From Clostridia bacterium (lineage in GTDB: Bacteria > Bacillota > Clostridia > Oscillospirales > CAG-272): a DNA stretch of 9,681 nt. The notes below the pieces were generated by a model that made no database searches, had not been told where the DNA came from, and saw only the letters and a program-made list of their open reading frames with translations. Positions within the stretch are counted from its first letter, which is position 1. Each line of letters begins with the position of its first letter. Positions 5,962 to 9,681 of the stretch are shown here, piece by piece. Location: positions 1-9,681 of the forward strand of contig CAAGJL010000175.1 of assembly GCA_900770145.1 (NCBI GenBank), written 5' to 3'. A program made the translations under genes and the position numbers.

Positions 5962-5990
5962 ATTGTATCACCGTGCGTACCGCCGCACAA
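5962..5990 (-). promoter_or_regulatory. Candidate promoter of the oxidoreductase/isomerase operon with dyad operator
   Basis: Reading on the minus strand, TTGTGC (5990-5985) is followed by a 17-base spacer and TACAAT (5967-5962). The -10 is good and the -35 weak, which is what one expects of an activator-dependent promoter. A dyad GTGCG-N6-CGCAC (5973-5988) overlaps the -35 and spacer and could be a regulator site. The leader to the ATG at 5915 would be ~40 bases. Confidence 0.5.
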
Positions 5991-6045
5991 TAGCGCCGGG
6001 TGGCGTATTTTTTAACTTTTAATGGATTGGACAAGCGGTGTTTTC

Positions 6046-6074
6046 TTGACAGAACGGCGGAAAAACGGTATAAT
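6046..6074 (+). promoter_or_regulatory. Consensus sigma-A promoter of the AraC-type regulator
   Basis: TTGACA (6046-6051), a 17-base spacer and TATAAT (6069-6074) match consensus in both boxes and in spacing. A strong AAGGAGG site (6084-6090) follows 6 bases before the ATG. The regulator should be expressed strongly or constitutively unless repressed. A short direct repeat TTTTAA (6010-6015, 6017-6022) lies upstream. Confidence 0.92.
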
Positions 6075-6096
6075 CAAGTAAAAAAGGAGGGGAGTT

Positions 6097-6951
6097 ATGC
6101 GTAAATTTCACGTCAATCACGCTTTCCTGGAAGACCCGAAAAGATACGGAAAGTTGCTGGTTTATCAACTGGGTACCCTCTATTGCGATGAAAAAGGCGG
6201 CTATGGAACGCATATGCATCGGAATTTTTTTGAGTTGACGGCAGTGGTCGGGGGGAAGGGGCAACTGTTTGCCAACGATTGCGGTACGGCGGTAAAAGGC
6301 GGGGATGTTTTTGTTTCTTTTCCGTTTGACACGCATCGGGTCGTTTCCGACCCCGCCGACCCGCTTCGTTATCACTTTTTTGCCTTTCAGACGACAAGCG
6401 AGGCGCTCGGTTATCAATTGGGGCGCATTGCGGAGCAATTCCGTGCGCCGGGCGACCGGCTTTTCCGGGATGAAGAAATTTTTTCCGCCCTTGCCCGTGC
6501 GGTTTATGAGATGGGAGGGGAGGAGGCGTTTCACGCGGAGTACTGCGCGGCGCTGTTGGAGGGCGTTCTGATCCGCCTGATCCGCCACTATTACCCGGGC
6601 GGCAAGGGGTTTTGCAAGCCGGGGCGGGACGAGATGCTGGTTTCCTCCATTATGAATTATATCAATACGCATATCGGCACGATGAAATCTTTGGGGGAGC
6701 TGTGCGGAGAGTTTCATTATGAGTACTCCACGCTTTCCAAACTGTTTTCCGCAACCGCCTCCTGCACGCTGGCGGAGTATTACCGGCGGCAACGGATGAA
6801 AACGGCACAGTCGTTGCTTCACGACGGGTACAGCGTGGGGGAAACGGCAGAGGCGCTGCATTACGCCTCGGTTTACTCGTTTTCCGCCGCGTTCCGGCGG
6901 CAATACGGGGTCTCGCCGATGCAATATAAAAAAGGAACTGCCGGCAACTGA
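6097..6951 (+). CDS. AraC-family transcriptional regulator with N-terminal cupin domain
   Basis: A 284-residue protein. Residues ~20-130 look like the AraC-type cupin sensor: HMHRNFFELTAVVGGKGQ (39-56) with H39, H41 and E46, then KGGDVFVSFPFDTHRV (67-82) with H80. Residues ~180-280 form the double helix-turn-helix DNA-binding domain: a first helix pair around SLGELCGEFHYEYSTLSKLF (198-217), the linker helix TLAEYYRRQRMKTAQSLL (224-241), and the second motif VGETAEALHYASVYSFSAAF ending RQYGVSPMQYK (247-278). AraC proteins of this type usually sense a sugar or other small molecule and activate adjacent catabolic genes. The gene is divergent from the oxidoreductase/isomerase operon across a 181-base gap with promoters in both directions, so that operon is the most likely target; this is inference from context. 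The start is supported by AAGGAGG at 6-base spacing. Confidence 0.93.
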   Translation: MRKFHVNHAFLEDPKRYGKLLVYQLGTLYCDEKGGYGTHMHRNFFELTAVVGGKGQLFANDCGTAVKGGDVFVSFPFDTHRVVSDPADPLRYHFFAFQTTSEALGYQLGRIAEQFRAPGDRLFRDEEIFSALARAVYEMGGEEAFHAEYCAALLEGVLIRLIRHYYPGGKGFCKPGRDEMLVSSIMNYINTHIGTMKSLGELCGEFHYEYSTLSKLFSATASCTLAEYYRRQRMKTAQSLLHDGYSVGETAEALHYASVYSFSAAFRRQYGVSPMQYKKGTAGN

Positions 6952-6990
6952 AAAAAGAACGGACAGGGGAAGCCTGCCCGTTCTTTTTTT
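6951..6990 (+). terminator. Bidirectional terminator between the regulator and trxB genes
   Basis: An 11-bp stem GAACGGACAGG/CCTGCCCGTTC (6957-6967 with 6973-6983) with one A-C mismatch and a 5-base loop, extended by A6 on the left and T7 on the right. It begins at the last base of the regulator stop codon. The convergent trxB gene ends at 7034, so both genes probably stop here. Confidence 0.9.
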
Positions 6991-7033
6991 CGGAAATCCG
7001 TGAAATCATTGCCTGCACGCGGGGTGCCGGCGC

Positions 7034-7942
7034 TTATTGTTCGTCCAGATATTTGCACGCCGCAAGGGCGGCTACGGCGCCGTCGGCGGCGGCTGTGGTC
7101 ACTTGCCGGATGGCTTTCGCGCGGCAGTCGCCTGCCACAAACACGCCCGGCGTACCGGTGACACAATCCTCGCCGTATGCGGCATAGCCGCGCGCGTCCG
7201 TTTCAATCAGATTTGCAAACGGCTCATTTTGAGGCACCAGCCCGATTGCCACAAACATCCCGTCAAGGGCAAGGTCTGTGAGCACGCCGTCCGCCTCCCG
7301 CCGCAGGACAATCCCGCGGAAAGTGTCGTCCCCCTTGATTTCCCTGACCGTGGTGCCGAGAATCACTTCGATGTTTTCCTTAGCGCCGACTGCCTCGGCA
7401 AGGCGACCCTCGCCGGTGAGAAAATCAAGATTCTGAATCACGTAAACCTTTTTGGCAAGCTCCGAGAGTTGCAGCGCCTCCTGTAAGGCAGAGTTTCCGC
7501 CGCCGATGACGGCAACGGTACCGTCCTTGAAAAAAGCCCCGTCGCAGACCGCGCAGAAAGAAATGCCGTTGCCGATAAATTCTTCCTCCCGGTCAAGCCC
7601 CAGAAGCCGGTGCTTTGCCCCGGTTGCCAGAATCACCGCCGGTGCTTTGAATTCGCCGCTGTCGGTGATCACGGTTTTCACACCGTCATCCGCAATGCGA
7701 AGCACCTCGGCATATTCCACGTCGGCACCCTGTGCGAGCACCTGTTCTACCAGTTTTTCGGCAAATTCATTGCCCGAAAGGCTGACAAAACCGGGGATGT
7801 TTTCCACTTTCGGGGAAAATGTGATCTGCCCGCCGAAGGTCGCTTTTTCAATCACAAGCACCCGCTTGTTTGCCCGCAGGGCATACAGGGCGGCGGTCAG
7901 CCCCGCAGGGCCGCCGCCGATGATAATGATATCGTAATTCAT
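7034..7942 (-). CDS. trxB: Thioredoxin reductase-like flavoprotein lacking NADPH-phosphate motif
   Basis: A 302-residue low-molecular-weight thioredoxin reductase-type protein, normal in length. Motifs in order: FAD-binding G9-G-G-P-A-G14, the ILATGAK segment (104-110), redox disulfide C130-A-V-C133 followed by DG, the second dinucleotide loop G147-G-G-N-S-A152, and the C-terminal FAD motif GTPGVFVAGDCRAKAIRQVTTAAADGAVAA (263-292). Oddity: where classical NADPH enzymes have HRRxxxR, this has V168-I-Q-N-L-D-F-L, so all four basic residues are missing and NADPH is unlikely to be the normal donor. Ferredoxin-dependent and NADH-using variants exist in this fold. The nrdD stop and this ATG share a base (TGATG), so the two are co-translated, and the product probably reduces the redoxin domain fused to NrdD. 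A GTG at 7945 is an alternative start. A weak AAGGCGG lies upstream. Confidence 0.92.
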   Translation of the reverse strand: MNYDIIIIGGGPAGLTAALYALRANKRVLVIEKATFGGQITFSPKVENIPGFVSLSGNEFAEKLVEQVLAQGADVEYAEVLRIADDGVKTVITDSGEFKAPAVILATGAKHRLLGLDREEEFIGNGISFCAVCDGAFFKDGTVAVIGGGNSALQEALQLSELAKKVYVIQNLDFLTGEGRLAEAVGAKENIEVILGTTVREIKGDDTFRGIVLRREADGVLTDLALDGMFVAIGLVPQNEPFANLIETDARGYAAYGEDCVTGTPGVFVAGDCRAKAIRQVTTAAADGAVAALAACKYLDEQ

Positions 7943-9655
7943 CACAGTCCGAGTTCCGCCTTGATTGCGCCGACGCCGGCAAATTTCGCCACGCTGTCAC
8001 CGTCCACTACCACAAGGGTCGGCGCCTGTTTGATGCCCAGCGCCGTGGCAAGCTCCGCATGGTCAGTTGCCAGCAGTTTGGTGTAAGCATAGCCCGCTTT
8101 GTCCATCATGGAGCAGGCAATCTTGCAGTTGGGGCAGGTTGCGGAAGTAAAGAGGTAACTGCCGTTTGCCAGTTTCGCCTCCGGCGCCGTTTCCTTTGCC
8201 GCGGCGTTCTCGGTCACGGGTTTGCCGTGCGTGAGAACGCTGGTTTCGATATTGTACTCTTTGCGCTCCTTGTATTCCTGCGTTTTGCCCGCATTCCAGT
8301 TCTGCACCGGGCGGTAATAGCCGGTGATACGGCTGTAAACTTCCGCCGTTTCGCCGCACTTGGGGCAAACATACTGCTCGCCCGTCAGGTATCCGTGGTT
8401 CTTGCATACCGAGTAGGTGGGCGAGATGGTGTAGTAAGGCAGCTTGTAGTTTTCGGCAATCTTGCGTACCAGGTTTGCCGCCGCCTCCCAGCTCGGCATT
8501 TTCTCGCCGAGGAAAGCGTGGAACACCGTGCCGGAGGTGTACAGGGTCTGCAATTCGTCCTGAATGTCCAGTGCGGAGAAGATGTCGTCCGTGTAGCCGA
8601 CAGGCAGGTGGCTGCTGTTGGTGTAATAAGGCGTGCCGCCGGCTTCCGCCGCGGTGATAATGTCGGGGAACTGCTCTACGTCATGCTTGGCAAGACGGTA
8701 AGAGGTGGATTCCGCCGGGGTCGCTTCCAGGTTGTACAGGTCGCCGTATTGTTCCTGATAGTCGGAAAGGCGCTCTCTCATATGGTTCAGCACGTTTTTG
8801 GTGAACTCCTGGCAGCGGGGGTCGGTCATATCGGCGCGCACCCACTTCGCGTTCAGCCCTGCCTCGTTCATGCCCACAAGACCGATGGTGGAGAAGTGAT
8901 TGTTGAAAGTGCCGAGATAACGCTTGGTGTAAGGATACAGCCCGTTTTCCAACAGCTTGGTGATGACCGTGCGCTTGGTTTTCAGCGAGCGTGCGGAGAT
9001 GTCCATCATATGGTCCAGCCGTTTGTAGAAGTCCGCCTCGTCGGTGGAAAGGTAGGCGATACGCGGCATATTGATGGTCACTACGCCGATGGAGCCGGTG
9101 CTCTCGCCCGAGCCGAAGAAACCGCCGGATTTCTTGCGCAACTCACGCAGATCCAGACGCAGGCGACAGCACATGGAGCGCACGTCGCTGGGTTCCATAT
9201 CGCTGTTGATATAGTTGGAGAAGTAAGGCGTGCCGTATTTTGCGGTCATCTCAAACAGCAGTTTGTTGTTCTCTGTGGGCGACCAGTCAAAATCACGGGT
9301 GATGGAGTAGGTCGGGATCGGGTACTGGAAGCCGCGGCCGTTGGCGTCGCCCTCGGTCATGATCTCGATGAACGCCTTGTTCACCATGTCCATTTCCTTC
9401 TGGCAGTCGCCGTAGGTGAAGTTCTGCTCCTTGCCGCCGACGATCGCGGGCAGATCGCGCAGGTCGGCCGGAACGGTCCAGTCGAGCGTGATGTTGGAGA
9501 ACGGCGCCTGCGTGCCCCAGCGGGACGGCGTGTTCACACCGAAGATGAACGACTGGATGCACTGCTTGACTTCCTTCTGGGAGAGCTTGTCCACGCGCAC
9601 GAACGGCGCGAGATAGGTGTCGAACGAGGAGAAGGCCTGCGCAACCGACCATTCG
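7942..9655 (-). CDS. nrdD: Anaerobic ribonucleoside-triphosphate reductase with C-terminal redoxin domain, 5'-truncated
   Basis: Class III ribonucleotide reductase large subunit, which makes dNTPs without oxygen using a glycyl radical. The reading frame stays open to the right edge. The residues before the GTG at 9600 (WSVAQAFSSFDTYLAPF) are conserved NrdD sequence, so 9600 is not the start; roughly the first third, including any ATP-cone, is missing. Numbering from 9600: VNTPSRWGTQAPFSNI (22-37), the MCCRL active-site cysteines (C144/C145, near 9171), the zinc site C399-K-N-H402 and C412-P-K-C415, and the glycyl radical site in SRITGYY (G427, near 8322). After an Ala/Lys/Glu linker (~464-480) comes a thioredoxin/glutaredoxin-like domain with TSATC489-P-N-C492 and the cis-Pro motif QAP527T. 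The operon partner is trxB, overlapping at TGATG. No activase gene (nrdG) is in view. Confidence 0.95.
7945..8163 (-). other. Redoxin domain fused to NrdD (CPNC)
   Basis: This is the C-terminal ~73 residues of the NrdD protein. The pattern is strand (GSYLFTSAT), C-P-N-C, helix, a second strand, then G-I-K-Q-A-P-T-L-V-V with the cis-Pro, and a final AGVGAIKAEL helix. It is a short thioredoxin/glutaredoxin fold, similar in scale to NrdH-type redoxins. It presumably carries electrons from the flavoprotein encoded next to it to the NrdD active site. Confidence 0.88.
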
Positions 9656-9681
9656 TGAACGGGAGAGCGTCGAGGAGGGGA
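9656..9681 (+). other. Probable degraded Illumina read-1 adapter (non-genomic)
   Basis: Aligned without gaps to the start of the reverse complement of the TruSeq read-1 adapter (AGATCGGAAGAGCGTCGTG...), 20 of 26 bases agree, including an unbroken run AGAGCGTCG. With the exact adapter at the left end, this is best read as error-laden adapter rather than genome. The nrdD frame stays open through it only by chance. Confidence 0.75.

Noticed and set aside
9598..9600. The GTG at 9600 as the start of nrdD.
   Set aside because: The frame continues upstream with conserved NrdD sequence (AQAFSSFDTYLAPF), so the gene is simply truncated by the window edge.

Overview
The window looks like a fragment of an anaerobic Bacillota (Clostridia, probably a gut Oscillospiraceae/Ruminococcaceae-type organism). 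The reasons are a class III (oxygen-sensitive) ribonucleotide reductase, sigma-A consensus promoters, strong AGGAGG-type ribosome binding sites, A/T-flanked intrinsic terminators, moderately high GC, and a small helical protein of a kind I associate with Clostridia. The lineage is inference. Both ends carry Illumina adapter sequence: an exact 18-base match at the left and a noisy match at the right. The window is therefore probably one whole ~9.65 kb insert, and its edge genes are cut by the library rather than by biology.

Layout, left to right. (1) 19-329: 3' end of a small helical protein gene. (2) 346-1524: a monocistronic Gfo/Idh/MocA-type oxidoreductase with its own promoter, leader and terminator; its nucleotide-binding glycines are replaced by serines. 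(3) 1657-2806: a solitary Mrr-like (type IV) restriction endonuclease with promoter and terminator. (4) 2713-3166: a gene-free stretch with a 22-bp-stem hairpin, a second long palindrome, and a 65-bp tandem repeat whose last, diverged copy runs over the stop codon of the next gene. (5) 3167-5915, minus strand: a tight three-gene operon (Gfo/Idh/MocA oxidoreductase, degenerate Gfo-like protein, sugar isomerase/epimerase-type TIM barrel) joined by two ATGA start/stop overlaps. (6) 6097-6951: a divergent AraC-type regulator with a perfect TTGACA-17-TATAAT promoter, then a bidirectional terminator. (7) 6990-9655, minus strand: nrdD (5'-truncated) with a C-terminal thioredoxin/glutaredoxin-like domain, overlapping a trxB-like flavoprotein gene.

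Two functional modules stand out. The AraC-controlled operon pairs an oxidoreductase of the type that makes 3-keto sugars with a metal-dependent TIM barrel, the combination known from oxidative (keto-sugar) glycoside cleavage. This could be a compact carbohydrate or glycoside catabolic system with an unusual second, degenerate Gfo-like subunit. The nrdD-redoxin/trxB pair suggests a self-contained electron chain for deoxynucleotide synthesis. The reductase lacks the basic residues that usually hold NADPH, so the electron donor may be NADH or ferredoxin instead.
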